Source: CAWHHZ01 sp963829355 (lineage in GTDB: Bacteria; Acidobacteriota; Thermoanaerobaculia; Gp7-AA8; JAHWKK01). From it: 64,000 nt of DNA. The notes beneath the pieces are model-generated. The model was not told the origin of the DNA. It ran no database searches and worked only from the letters and a program-made list of their open reading frames with translations. The DNA lies in NCBI GenBank assembly GCA_963829355.1, contig CAWHHZ010000006.1:1-64000 (forward strand), read 5' to 3'. A program made the position numbers and the translations under genes. Positions 52,186 to 61,198 of the stretch are shown piece after piece. Within the stretch, counting starts at the first letter, position 1, and every line of letters begins with the position of its first letter.

Positions 52186-54096
52186 CTACTGCGCGAGTCG
52201 TGCCGCGAGCTTCTCCTCGAGCAGATTCATCTTGCTGCGTAACGCTTCCTCGTCATCTGGCTCGAGGGACATCGCCTGCTCGTAGCGGTCCATCGCCCGC
52301 TCCAGATCACCGATCTGCACGAACAGGTCTCCGAGATGCTCCTGAATCGTCGCGTCATCCGGGATGAGACCGGCGGCGTCGAGCAGATGCTTCTCGGCGA
52401 GATCGTACCGTCCAAGCTTGTAGTAGATCCAGCCGAGAGAATCGATGTACGCGCCATTCCGAGGACTCTGTTTCACGGCCTCCAGAATCAGATCTTCGGC
52501 CTCCTCGAGCCGGACGCCGCGATCCGCCCACATGTAGCCGAGATAGTTGAGAGTCGGTGCATGTCCGGGCTCCCTTTCGAGAACCTTCTGGAACGTCGCT
52601 TCGGCCTTCTCCACATCTCCCGTCCGCTCGTAAGCAGCGCCGAGCTGGAAAAGAAAGTCGATCTCGTCCTTCCACTGCGGATCCATTGCGTGCAGGACAT
52701 CCAGGACGTCCTCGAAACGATCCATCTGGGCGTACATCTGAGCCGCCGTCAGGCCGCTCTCGAGACTCTGCGATGCCTGTTCGAGCGCGACCTTCCGAGC
52801 CGCGTCCTCCCGCCCAGCCAGCACGAGGAACTCGATCTTCCGGGCGTTGAGCACCGGCGCGTCCTCGACTCCACGCGTCAGATCATCGAGGATCTTCAGC
52901 GCCTCTTTATACTCTTCGTTCCGGCGAAGCACATCGAGCGAAATGTTGACCGCCTGCAGATTCACGATGCCATCGGTCTGCAGAACGCCGCGAGCGCGGG
53001 CCAGCGCTGCATCGTAGTTGCCGCGACGGTGGTCGATCGCCGCGAGCTGCGTCGCCGCCATGGCACGCACCCTTGGCGGCATGTTCTCCAGCTCGAGGAG
53101 CCGATTGAACTGAACCTCCGCCGTGTCGATGTCGTCGAGTGCAAGCTGATTCAGGCCGAAACTGATGATCAGCTCAGGATCGTCAGGCCTGATCAGGAGC
53201 GACTTGCGGTAATAATCCTCAGCCTCGGCGTACGAGTGCAGGTCCGAGAGGACTTCCGCAAGCATGAAAGTCGAGGCTGCGTCCGAGGGATCCTCCGCGA
53301 GAAGTGACTCCAGAATCTCGCGCGATTGTTCGAAGCTTCCGGCCCTCATGAGCAGATATGCATGCTGGCGCCGCATTTCGATGTTCCCCGGCTCCTGCTC
53401 TTCCAGTACCTCCAGCAGAGTGGCCGCTTCCGACCATTTCCCCTGCTCCTCGTAGATGTCGAGCAACTGCGAGATTGCCGGACGGTAGTAAGGCTCCTGC
53501 GCGATCACTTTCTCGAGATAGGTCGCGGCTTCATCCTTCCGGTTCAGGCGCAGCATCACCTGCGCGTACTGGTAGTTGACCGAACGATGATCGGGCATAC
53601 GTTCGAGCAGACCGTCCAGAATGAGCTTTGCGTCGTCGGTGCGTCCAAGACCGAGCAGAACCTGGGAAATGGTCAGCGCCGTAGCGAGATCATTCGGCTG
53701 AGACTGATACGCCAGGGTCAGCTGCTCGAGGGCTTCCTCGACGCGCGCCCGGTCGCCGCCACTCCGGTCGAGGAGCATGCGTCCCAGGAGCTTTCTCGCG
53801 TCGTAAAACGCCGGATTCAGCGAAATGGCCTCACGCAATGAATCCTCGGCCTCACCGAACTTTCTGAGGGCGGCCAGAGCTTTCGCCCGCTCGAAGTGGA
53901 GGACCGGATTCTGCGCGTCCTCAACGAGGAGCTCATCGAAGATCTCGAGCGCCTGCTCCGGGTGCTCCTCTTCAGCGGCCAGTGTTCCCTTCATGAAACG
54001 GGCAGCATCCTCGGCCTGCTGCGCCATCAATGGAACCGCGCAGGCCGTGATGAACAACAGAATGGACAGGTATCTCGACAAAGGCTCTCTCGGCAT
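52186..54096 (-). CDS. Exported TPR-repeat protein
   Basis: About 636 residues. A signal peptide (LSILLFITACAVPLMA) is followed by roughly 16 tetratricopeptide units across the whole length, for example ALEIFDELLVEDAQNPVLHFERAKAL and AIQ-like SLGWIYYKLGRYDLAEKHLLDA. It should be a periplasmic or outer-membrane protein-binding scaffold. The start is uncertain: ATG 54096 gives a clean signal, while the frame opens 20 codons earlier. It begins the minus-strand operon with the LolB-like gene and ispE. Confidence 0.88.
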   Translation of the reverse strand: MPREPLSRYLSILLFITACAVPLMAQQAEDAARFMKGTLAAEEEHPEQALEIFDELLVEDAQNPVLHFERAKALAALRKFGEAEDSLREAISLNPAFYDARKLLGRMLLDRSGGDRARVEEALEQLTLAYQSQPNDLATALTISQVLLGLGRTDDAKLILDGLLERMPDHRSVNYQYAQVMLRLNRKDEAATYLEKVIAQEPYYRPAISQLLDIYEEQGKWSEAATLLEVLEEQEPGNIEMRRQHAYLLMRAGSFEQSREILESLLAEDPSDAASTFMLAEVLSDLHSYAEAEDYYRKSLLIRPDDPELIISFGLNQLALDDIDTAEVQFNRLLELENMPPRVRAMAATQLAAIDHRRGNYDAALARARGVLQTDGIVNLQAVNISLDVLRRNEEYKEALKILDDLTRGVEDAPVLNARKIEFLVLAGREDAARKVALEQASQSLESGLTAAQMYAQMDRFEDVLDVLHAMDPQWKDEIDFLFQLGAAYERTGDVEKAEATFQKVLEREPGHAPTLNYLGYMWADRGVRLEEAEDLILEAVKQSPRNGAYIDSLGWIYYKLGRYDLAEKHLLDAAGLIPDDATIQEHLGDLFVQIGDLERAMDRYEQAMSLEPDDEEALRSKMNLLEEKLAARLAQ

Positions 54097-54204
54097 CGTT
54101 CGGGTCAACAAAGTCGTCACAGCTCCTCTTCCTATCCTATTCTGACGGTCCCGCACCGAGAACGGTTACAATATTCGTTTGCTGCTACAGAATGGGAGTT
54201 GCCG

Positions 54205-55650
54205 TTGACGCTCGAACGCCTCGAGATTAAGACTTTTCCAAATATCATCCGCGACATTCTTCAGGAGAGGCGGTCAGGCCTGCTCACGGTCGTCGCCGGC
54301 AACGCCCGAAGGTTGATCCACTGGGCCTACGGAGACCTCGTCCTGGTCGAATCGAGCCGCGAGGAGGAGATGCTCCGATTCTTTCTTCGGAAAAAGGGCC
54401 TGATCTCTGCCGCGGATGAAAAAGAGCTCGAGGAGGTTGGCTCGCGCAATGTCGTTCTCCATTTTACGGAGGTCGAGATGGTGCCGTCCTCGGTGCGTCA
54501 CTCCCTTCTTCGCGACTGGATCGGCTCTGTAGTAAACAGTCTCTTCTCGCTCGATGCCGGCACGGCAGTTTTCGACGATGGCGATCCACTCGCCCCCGAG
54601 CAGCGGGTGTTTCTCTCGACGCCGGCGCTCGTGCTCGAGGGGGTTCGATCGATTCAGAGCGGCCTCGTCCTGCGGACGTCGCTCGGAGACCTGAAACGAA
54701 AGATCGAGCCGGTATTTGATCCTCCCTTCGAGATCGAGACACTCCCGTTGACCTCCGAGGAGCGTGATGTCGTCCGCAGCGTCGAAGGACCGGTTGTCCT
54801 GCAGGAAATACTGAAGAGCTCTCCGGCCTCTTCGGTCGTGGCCAGCCGCACGGCGATCGCCATGTTCACGTTCGGCCTCTGGCGGGACGTCATCGAGCGG
54901 CCTCATGAAGAAAGCAGCTTCGACACGACTGCGCGCGACATGCAGATTCTTGCGGCGATCTCAGGAGATCAGCGAGCGCTGCGCGCCGTCGCTCTGTCCC
55001 GCCAGATGGAACGCATGGACCACTATGGCTTTCTCGACGTTCCGCGCGCAGCGACGCGGACGCAAATCATCATGAAAATCGAACAGATGCAGCAGCAGTT
55101 CGTGCCTGCCACCTATCCCGCGGCAGCGAAAGATGCGGTCGCGGCGATCCGGCAGCGTCTCGATGAGGCGACGGCCCTGTTGGGCGATGCCGACAAACGC
55201 AGCGCATACGACGAACTGCTGGAGAGCAGGGTGACGGGTGCGTCGCATCGTTCGCTCGAACAGCAGGCGGCCCGAAGATCGCTGGCGCGACAGAACTTCC
55301 GCAAAGCTGACGAGCTCTTCATCAAGGGTGACTATCACACTGCAACAGTCCTCCTCCAGCAGGCCGCGAAATTCGATCAGAAGAATCCTGAGATCTTTCA
55401 CCTTCTCGGGATGAATCAGAAAAACAATCCGAACTGGCGCCGCGCCGCCGCCGACAGCTTTCATCGCGCCCTCTCGCTCGATCCAAATCGGATCGACACG
55501 ATGATTGCGCTGGGAGACCTCTACCTCGAGCAGGGTATGACCGCCAGAGCTCGCAATTTCTACGAGGACGTTTTGAAGATCAACCCGGAGGACGAGCTCG
55601 CAAAATCACGACTCAAGAGAGCAGAGAAAGAGCCTGGCCGGAAGAAGTGA
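54205..55650 (+). CDS. DUF4388-like, J-like and TPR protein
   Basis: About 481 residues. Residues 1-75 resemble a DUF4388/PatA N-terminal unit (FPNIIRDILQERRSGLLTVVAGNARRLIHWAYGDLVLVE). A middle region of about 220 residues is unrecognised. It is followed by a DnaJ-like helical hairpin without the HPD motif (DHYGFLDVPRAATRTQIIMKIE through ADKRSAYDELLESR). Two or three TPRs end the protein. The TTG start is inferred from GGGAG six bases before it. Divergent from the TPR gene with about 110 bases between them, so the promoters are shared. Such modules occur in gliding and motility regulators. Confidence 0.75.
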   Translation: MTLERLEIKTFPNIIRDILQERRSGLLTVVAGNARRLIHWAYGDLVLVESSREEEMLRFFLRKKGLISAADEKELEEVGSRNVVLHFTEVEMVPSSVRHSLLRDWIGSVVNSLFSLDAGTAVFDDGDPLAPEQRVFLSTPALVLEGVRSIQSGLVLRTSLGDLKRKIEPVFDPPFEIETLPLTSEERDVVRSVEGPVVLQEILKSSPASSVVASRTAIAMFTFGLWRDVIERPHEESSFDTTARDMQILAAISGDQRALRAVALSRQMERMDHYGFLDVPRAATRTQIIMKIEQMQQQFVPATYPAAAKDAVAAIRQRLDEATALLGDADKRSAYDELLESRVTGASHRSLEQQAARRSLARQNFRKADELFIKGDYHTATVLLQQAAKFDQKNPEIFHLLGMNQKNNPNWRRAAADSFHRALSLDPNRIDTMIALGDLYLEQGMTARARNFYEDVLKINPEDELAKSRLKRAEKEPGRKK

Positions 55651-55683
55651 GAATCGGACCTTTCTCACCAGAGAGTCACAGAA

Positions 55684-56334
55684 TCAGGCGCGAGGCGGCA
55701 ACGACGACAGAACCTCAATCGCCCACTGCCTGATCGTCTGTTGGACCACTTCGACCTGGCGGCCGAAGAAGTGATCAGCTCCCTCGACGATTACAGTCTC
55801 GGTCTCCGGCCACTGGACCGACATCTTTGCAAGCTTCTCCGCGTCTCCGAACTCATCACGATCCCCCTGGATCACGAGCTTCGGCTTCGGGCATGAACGC
55901 AGGTACTGCATCGAATACTTGTCGATCGGAGCCCCGATCAGGAAAATCGCATCCACGTCGGGAGAGTCACAGGCGACGCGGCTCGAGACCCACGAACCGA
56001 AGGAGAAGCCGCCCGCGATCAGGCGCTGGTCGGGGTGTTTCTTTCGCGCCCACTTGAGAGCTGCCTCGAAGTCCCGCTGCTCTCCCTCTCCTTCATCGAA
56101 CCGTCCCTGACTCGCACCGGCTCCACGGAAGTTGAAGCGGACCGTCGCCACGTCCGCTTCTTCCAGTCCCTTCGCCGCTCTGAACACGACCTTGTTGTGC
56201 ATCGTGCCGCCATGGGTCGGGAGCGGATGACAGACGATCGCCACGCCGGCGGGCTCGGGAATCTCGCGGTAGAGCGCCTCGAGACGCCCGGCGTCGCTGT
56301 GAAGGTCGATGTGTCGGAGAGGTTTGGGATTCAT
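55684..56334 (-). CDS. Alpha/beta hydrolase
   Basis: A 216-residue alpha/beta hydrolase of the small YcjY/DUF-type group. CHPLPTHGGTMHNKVV is the oxyanion-side loop, the nucleophile Ser is in GGFSFGSWVSSRV, the Asp in VIQGDRDEFGD and the His in GADHFFGRQ. It is likely a carboxylesterase or thioesterase; substrate unknown. The ATG at 56334 has AAAGG four bases before it. It follows the Rieske gene by 8 bases, so they are co-transcribed. Confidence 0.88.
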   Translation of the reverse strand: MNPKPLRHIDLHSDAGRLEALYREIPEPAGVAIVCHPLPTHGGTMHNKVVFRAAKGLEEADVATVRFNFRGAGASQGRFDEGEGEQRDFEAALKWARKKHPDQRLIAGGFSFGSWVSSRVACDSPDVDAIFLIGAPIDKYSMQYLRSCPKPKLVIQGDRDEFGDAEKLAKMSVQWPETETVIVEGADHFFGRQVEVVQQTIRQWAIEVLSSLPPRA

Positions 56335-56342
56335 GGGACCTT

Positions 56343-56672
56343 TCAGTACGGTTCGGCGGGCGGCGGAGAGAGTCGCACGAGCAGTCGCCCATTGGCCACT
56401 CGCACATCGTGGGTCAGAACAGCAAACTTCGAGCCGCCGGCATGGCGTCCACTCCGCAGATCGAATGACCAGAAGTGCCACGGACAGACGATCTCGCAAC
56501 CTTCTACATCACCCTCGCTCAGCGGACCTCCTCGATGAGGACATGCGTCATCGACCGCGAACCACTGCCCCTCGATGTTCGCGACGGCAACTTTCCGATG
56601 TTCAACTACATAGCACCGGACCTTCCCCTCGGGGATCTCCTTACACGCGGCGACATCATGAAATTCGGACAC
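56343..56672 (-). CDS. Rieske 2Fe-2S ferredoxin-like protein
   Basis: A 109-residue Rieske domain protein. The cluster motif is CPHRGGPLSEGD and CPWHFWSFDLRSG (C-x-H ... C-x-x-H). There is no membrane anchor, so it resembles the small soluble ferredoxins of dioxygenase or nitrite reductase NirD type. The GTG at 56672 follows GAGGT by 8 bases and starts VSEFHDVAACKEI; the longer upstream frame has no similarity. Confidence 0.88.
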   Translation of the reverse strand: MSEFHDVAACKEIPEGKVRCYVVEHRKVAVANIEGQWFAVDDACPHRGGPLSEGDVEGCEIVCPWHFWSFDLRSGRHAGGSKFAVLTHDVRVANGRLLVRLSPPPAEPY

Positions 56673-56790
56673 TCGTGAACACCTCAACGGGCCGCACAGC
56701 ATATCGCAGTCACGCGAGCGCCACCCCACCAGACCCAGGGCGAGGAGCAACCCAACGCGATCCTTCGCTGCTCTGCAAATACCCCCGCAT

Positions 56791-56912
56791 GTCATCCTGA
56801 GCCGCCGCAGCGCAGCGGAGGACGGTCGAAGGATCGCGTACGGCCCGACTGTCAGGACCGAAAGAACGCGACAGTCAGGACGCACCCGATCCTTCGCTGC
56901 GCTCAGGATGAC
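56791..56912. repeat. Dispersed palindromic repeat (GTCATCCTGAGC family)
   Basis: A full copy, with a partial right arm (GCGATCCTTCGCTGC) also at 56757-56772. It occupies the 341-base gap between the Rieske gene and the S9 peptidase. Confidence 0.85.
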
Positions 56913-57013
56913 AGCCGCTGTTAAACGATCACTTTCGGAGCGAAGCGGTGAATTCGCGGCCGGCACCGCGCTGACCGGCCGCCCGGACATACAATGTCAC
57001 CGGAGGTTTGGAC

Positions 57014-59197
57014 ATGAAAAGGAATTTGGCTCGGATCGTCCCGTTGATCTTCATCGCTGCTGGCTGCATGACCGCGGCCGATGACGGACACGAGGGTATT
57101 GAGATCACAATGAAAGAGAACGGAGCTGTAATCGCTCCAGCTGAACAGACTGAGCTTGCACCACCCGTGGCAGCCAGACGGCCGCACCGTCTCGAGTCGC
57201 GCAACCAGGTCAGGAACGATGACTACTATTGGCTGCGGGACCGCGAGAACCCGGAGGTGATCGCCTACCTCGATGCCGAGAATGCCTACCTCGACGCGAT
57301 CATGAAGGATTCTGAAGCGCTGCAGGAGACTCTCTACGAAGAGATGGTCGCGCGAATCCCCCAGAACGACGAGTCAGTCCCGACGCGCGATGGCGGCTAT
57401 TACTACTACAGCCGCTATCAGGAGGGGCAGGAGTATCCGATCTACGTACGCCGGAAGGGTTCCATGGACGCGGCCGAGGAGATCCTCCTCGACGCGAACG
57501 AGCTGGCGAAGGGACACGAGTTCTTCGACGTGAAAGGCGTCTCGGTGAGCTTCAATCACGACATACTCGCCTTCGCAACGGATACTCAGGGGCGGCGGAA
57601 ATACGATCTGCGCTTCAAGGATCTGCGTTCGGGAAAAACCCTTCCTGACGTCATCGACGACGTCACTGCAAACGCCGCATGGGCAAAAGACAACCGAACG
57701 ATTTTCTATACGCGTCAGGATCCCGATACTCTTCGATGGAACCAGGTTTTCCGGCATGAAGTCGGTACTGACCCCGCGAGCGACGAGCTCGTCTATCAGG
57801 AGGACGACGAGACCTTCAGCTCGTTCGTCTATCGCACCAAATCGAAGGAATACATCGTCATCGGCTCATCACAGACGATGGGTGACGAGTACCGGATTCT
57901 TTCCGCCGACGACCCGAAGGGATCATTCCAGATTTTCGTGCCCCGCGAACGCGGCCACGAGCATTCGATCGAACATGCCGGCGACTTCTTTTATATCCGC
58001 ACCAATGATCACGCGCAGAACTTCCGTCTGATGAAGACCCCTGAAGATGCGACAGGCCGGGAGAACTGGACCGAGGTGATCCCTCACAGAGCGGACACCT
58101 TTCTGGCTGGTTTCGACGTGTTCCGGGACCATCTCGTTTTGTCGGAACGCTCCAATGCCCTGACCCATCTTCGCATCATCCCCTGGGACGGAGGAGGCGA
58201 TCACTACATTTCGTTCGATGAGCCGGCGTACGACGTATCGTTTGGCGAGAATCCGGAGTTCGACACCGACATCCTGCGATTCAAATACACATCGATGACG
58301 ACTCCCACCTCGACCTATGACTACGAGATGTCCAGTCGGGAGCGGGAGCTGATGAAGCGTGACGAGGTTGGCGGAGGGTTTGATCCGGCGAACTACACGA
58401 CCGAGCGCGTCTGGGCGACCGCCCGGGATGGAGTCCGGATTCCGGTATCCATTGTGTACAACAAGAATGTTTACGAGAAAGACGGAGATCACCCCTTCCT
58501 TCTCTACGGCTATGGCTCCTATGGCCTGAGCATGGATCCCACGTTCAACTCGAGCAGGCTCAGCCTTCTCGACCGCGGATTCGGCTACGCAATCGCGCAT
58601 ATCCGCGGCGGCCAGGAGATGGGCCGGGAGTGGTACGAGAGCGGAAAATTGCTCAACAAGAAGAACACCTTCACAGACTTCATCGATGTGGGTGAGTTTC
58701 TGATCGAGCAACGGTATGCAGATCCGGACGAACTATTCGCGGTTGGCGGAAGCGCTGGAGGCCTGCTGATGGGCGCTGTCGTCAACATGCGCCCCGACCT
58801 GTGGGCTGGTATCGTCGCGGCTGTTCCCTTCGTCGACGTCGTCACGACGATGCTCGACGACAGTATTCCGCTCACGACGGGCGAGTACGACGAGTGGGGC
58901 AATCCCAACGATCCTCAGTATTACGACTATATTCTGTCTTACTCGCCGTACGATCAGGTGGAGGCAAAGGACTACCCGCCGATGCTCGTGACGACTGGCC
59001 TGCACGACTCGCAGGTCCAGTACTGGGAGCCGGCGAAATGGGTGGCGAAGCTTCGTGCTCTCAAGACCGACGACAATCCTCTTCTCATGTACACGAACAT
59101 GGAGGCAGGCCACGGAGGAGCGACGGGACGGTTCAAGAAAAACCGGGACACGGCCCGAATGTGGGCGTTCCTGCTCGGGCTCACCGAGAAACAGTAG
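57014..59197 (+). CDS. S9A prolyl oligopeptidase / oligopeptidase B lipoprotein
   Basis: A 727-residue serine peptidase. It has a lipoprotein signal (LIFIAAGCMTA, Cys about 19), so it is anchored in the envelope, unusual for oligopeptidase B. A seven-bladed propeller domain spans about 75-440. The C-terminal hydrolase carries the nucleophile Ser in AVGGSAGGLLMGA, the Asp in TGLHDSQVQYWEP and the His in EAGHGGATGRF. The 'RGG' motif HIRGGQEMGREWYESG is typical of PtrB. GGAGG lies 7 bases before ATG 57014. A terminator follows. Confidence 0.93.
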   Translation: MKRNLARIVPLIFIAAGCMTAADDGHEGIEITMKENGAVIAPAEQTELAPPVAARRPHRLESRNQVRNDDYYWLRDRENPEVIAYLDAENAYLDAIMKDSEALQETLYEEMVARIPQNDESVPTRDGGYYYYSRYQEGQEYPIYVRRKGSMDAAEEILLDANELAKGHEFFDVKGVSVSFNHDILAFATDTQGRRKYDLRFKDLRSGKTLPDVIDDVTANAAWAKDNRTIFYTRQDPDTLRWNQVFRHEVGTDPASDELVYQEDDETFSSFVYRTKSKEYIVIGSSQTMGDEYRILSADDPKGSFQIFVPRERGHEHSIEHAGDFFYIRTNDHAQNFRLMKTPEDATGRENWTEVIPHRADTFLAGFDVFRDHLVLSERSNALTHLRIIPWDGGGDHYISFDEPAYDVSFGENPEFDTDILRFKYTSMTTPTSTYDYEMSSRERELMKRDEVGGGFDPANYTTERVWATARDGVRIPVSIVYNKNVYEKDGDHPFLLYGYGSYGLSMDPTFNSSRLSLLDRGFGYAIAHIRGGQEMGREWYESGKLLNKKNTFTDFIDVGEFLIEQRYADPDELFAVGGSAGGLLMGAVVNMRPDLWAGIVAAVPFVDVVTTMLDDSIPLTTGEYDEWGNPNDPQYYDYILSYSPYDQVEAKDYPPMLVTTGLHDSQVQYWEPAKWVAKLRALKTDDNPLLMYTNMEAGHGGATGRFKKNRDTARMWAFLLGLTEKQ

Positions 59198-59209
59198 GTC
59201 CTGCGCATC

Positions 59210-59242
59210 AAAGGGGAGCCGCGATGCGCGGCTCCCCTTTTC
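59210..59242. terminator. Bidirectional terminator
   Basis: The stem AAGGGGAGCCGCG / CGCGGCTCCCCTT with a 3-base loop has A and T runs on either side. It can end both the S9 peptidase and the convergent gene at 59250. Confidence 0.88.
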
Positions 59243-59249
59243 TCGCACT

Positions 59250-59945
59250 TCAGTAGCGGCGATCCCGACCGTGCAGCTCGTCCACATCGCGGGCAACGAG
59301 AACACCCCGATCAAGTCGTCCCTCGACTCTCACCACGTCCCCGACTTTCACCTTGTGCATCGGGGAGTGCCGCCCGCGTCCGTCGAGCCGGCGCAGATCG
59401 ACGATCAACTCCCGGCGTGCGTCGATCCTCAGCACCATCTCATCGTACCGGCGGTCGATCCTGGCCACCCGTCCTTCCACCGAGACATCCCGTCTGGTGT
59501 CGCGGTCGTATCTTCGATCGCGATCGTAACGATCATCGTAGCGATCCCTGCCCTGATACGGTCCGTCATGGCTGATACTGCGAAGCACCTCGATCGAGCG
59601 GGCCCGATACCGGTTGCCCTGATGGTCGTCGAGGTCGACTCGAATCAGGTCCCCCCGTTCGAGATCCCGAACCCGGTAGGCGCGCCCCTGGTACCACGCT
59701 TTGATTCCGCCGTGCGCCTCGATCCGAATGGTCTGGCCCCCGGTCCGCAGGAAGACATCATCGCCATCGCGGGTGACGTCGGCCACGACGCCCTCGATCA
59801 CATCCGGCGCCCGCACGTCCATCCTCAGATCAGCCTGCGCTGTCCTCAAGTCGGGACGCTCTTCACCCGAAGCAGACACGCCAGTTACGGAGAAAACGAG
59901 CACTGTGGCTGCAATAAGCCATTTACTATCAGATACTTGCTTCAT
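59250..59945 (-). CDS. Exported DUF5666-like protein with charged linker
   Basis: A 231-residue exported protein (signal WLIAATVLVFSVTGVSAS). Two small beta-barrel/OB-like repeats (VIEGVVADVTRDGDDVFLRTGG and VSVEGRVARIDRRYDEMVLRID) are separated by a low-complexity linker of Asp, Arg and Tyr (DDRYDRDRRYDRD). The family is unknown. It is probably a periplasmic stress or matrix protein. The terminator at its 3' end is shared with the peptidase gene. Confidence 0.72.
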   Translation of the reverse strand: MKQVSDSKWLIAATVLVFSVTGVSASGEERPDLRTAQADLRMDVRAPDVIEGVVADVTRDGDDVFLRTGGQTIRIEAHGGIKAWYQGRAYRVRDLERGDLIRVDLDDHQGNRYRARSIEVLRSISHDGPYQGRDRYDDRYDRDRRYDRDTRRDVSVEGRVARIDRRYDEMVLRIDARRELIVDLRRLDGRGRHSPMHKVKVGDVVRVEGRLDRGVLVARDVDELHGRDRRY

Positions 59946-60055
59946 CTCGATCCCCTTTCATGTTCATTCAACACTGTGAATGACTGGGCAATCGAGACGC
60001 CATGGTGGAGAAAAAGGCTCGAGTGACGGCGAGGACGGCGCCGAAGTTCGGCTAC

Positions 60056-60340
60056 CCGATCCTTCGCTTCGCGAGACTGTGTGAAAACCGGATGAGCAGT
60101 CGCGGCCGCTTTCTTTGGAGTGCTGAGCTCGCCGAAGGACGAGCTCAGCTTTTCATCGCACCGCTTGCAGACTGCGGCGCGTTTCAAATTGCAGGGGAAA
60201 TCTGCGGATTTTTGCCGATTGCGACCTCGATGGCGGTTGCCACGGGATTCAAAGCGGTGCTCGTCCTACGGCGAGCACCGCACTCCAAATCACATCTCGA
60301 TGGGCGACGAGTTTTCACACAGCCTCTCGCTCAGGATGAC
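60056..60340. repeat. Palindromic repeat split by an inserted element
   Basis: The right half of a GTCATCCTGAGC-family copy is interrupted at CGCTTCGC. Removing 60073-60326 with one copy of TCGC restores the consensus CCGATCCTTCGCTTCGCTCAGGATGAC exactly. Confidence 0.85.
60073..60326. mobile_element. 254-bp MITE-like element with 4-bp target duplication
   Basis: The terminal inverted repeats are GAGACTGTGTGAAAAC on the left and its partner GTTTTCACACAGCCTC on the right (15 of 16 match). It is flanked by TCGC on both sides. It contains two internal hairpins of related sequence, one with GAGCTCG / CGAGCTC and one with GCGGTGCTCG / CGAGCACCGC. No open frame of note lies inside. It fits a non-autonomous DNA transposon derivative. 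Confidence 0.82.
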
Positions 60341-60395
60341 AGCAGGTTCTTAAGCTCCAATCGCCGCAACGCGTCGTAAAAAGACTCCGGATGAC

Positions 60396-61049
60396 TCACT
60401 CCCCCCAGAGTTGCTCCAGACGTTTGTCCCGGCCACAGCCGTAGCGGTAGAACTTGTACCGCTTCGGATTCTTCATGTAGTAATCCTGGTGGTAGTTCTC
60501 CGCGGGATAGAAGTTGGTGAACTCCGTAATCTCGGTAACGATCGGTCGGTCGAACCGGCCCGACTCCTCGAGCTGCCGCTTCGACTCGAGCGCCAGATCG
60601 TGCTGTTTCTGGTCGTGATAGAAGATCGCGGATCGGTACTGGCTTCCATGATCGCAGAACTGCGCGTTCGGCGTCAGCGGATCGATGTTCCGCCAGAACA
60701 CATCGAGCAACTCGGCGTAGCTGATCTTTTCCGGATCATAGGTCACCTGCACCGATTCGGCATGACCGGTCCCGCCTGCCGAGACCTGTTCGTAGCTCGG
60801 ATCGGCGATCCATCCACCCGCGTAGCCCGATGTCGTGGATACGACTCCATCGAGTTTGTCGAACGGCGGCTCCATGCACCAGAAGCAACCTCCCGCGAAC
60901 GTCGCGACCTTCAATCCGTCGGCGACGTCGGGAGTCGTGGCAGGGATCTCGCCGACAGGGGGCGCAGAGACCGCCTCCTGTGGTGCCGGATTCGTGTTGC
61001 CGCAGGCAGCGGCGATGAGTAGTGACAGAGCAAGGCTGACGATCTTCAT
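60396..61049 (-). CDS. msrA: Peptide-methionine (S)-S-oxide reductase, lipoprotein
   Basis: A 217-residue MsrA that repairs oxidised methionine, exported as a lipoprotein (LSLLIAAACGN, Cys16). The catalytic motif GCFWCMEPPF is at 54-63. TSGYAGG, GHAESVQVTYDP, FWRNIDPLTPN and ENYHQDYYMKNPKRYKFYRYGCGRD are all typical. Location in the envelope suggests protection of periplasmic or surface proteins. The ATG at 61049 follows GGGGAGAG. Confidence 0.93.
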   Translation of the reverse strand: MKIVSLALSLLIAAACGNTNPAPQEAVSAPPVGEIPATTPDVADGLKVATFAGGCFWCMEPPFDKLDGVVSTTSGYAGGWIADPSYEQVSAGGTGHAESVQVTYDPEKISYAELLDVFWRNIDPLTPNAQFCDHGSQYRSAIFYHDQKQHDLALESKRQLEESGRFDRPIVTEITEFTNFYPAENYHQDYYMKNPKRYKFYRYGCGRDKRLEQLWGE

Positions 61050-61140
61050 CCGTTCTCTCCCCTTCCGGCTCTCGAATTGATCCTGCATCATTCACAAACT
61101 CAGTATGGCCCGGTGAACTTCCGTCGCATGGTTACGTGAT

Positions 61141-61170
61141 AAAAAACGGGAGCCTTCTCAGGCTCCCGTT
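61141..61170 (-). terminator. Terminator of the enoyl-CoA hydratase gene
   Basis: The stem AACGGGAGCC / GGCTCCCGTT with a 6-base loop is followed by T6 on the minus strand. Confidence 0.85.
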
Positions 61171-61198
61171 CGAACTCTTCGTGATGCAGTGGGCTGCG

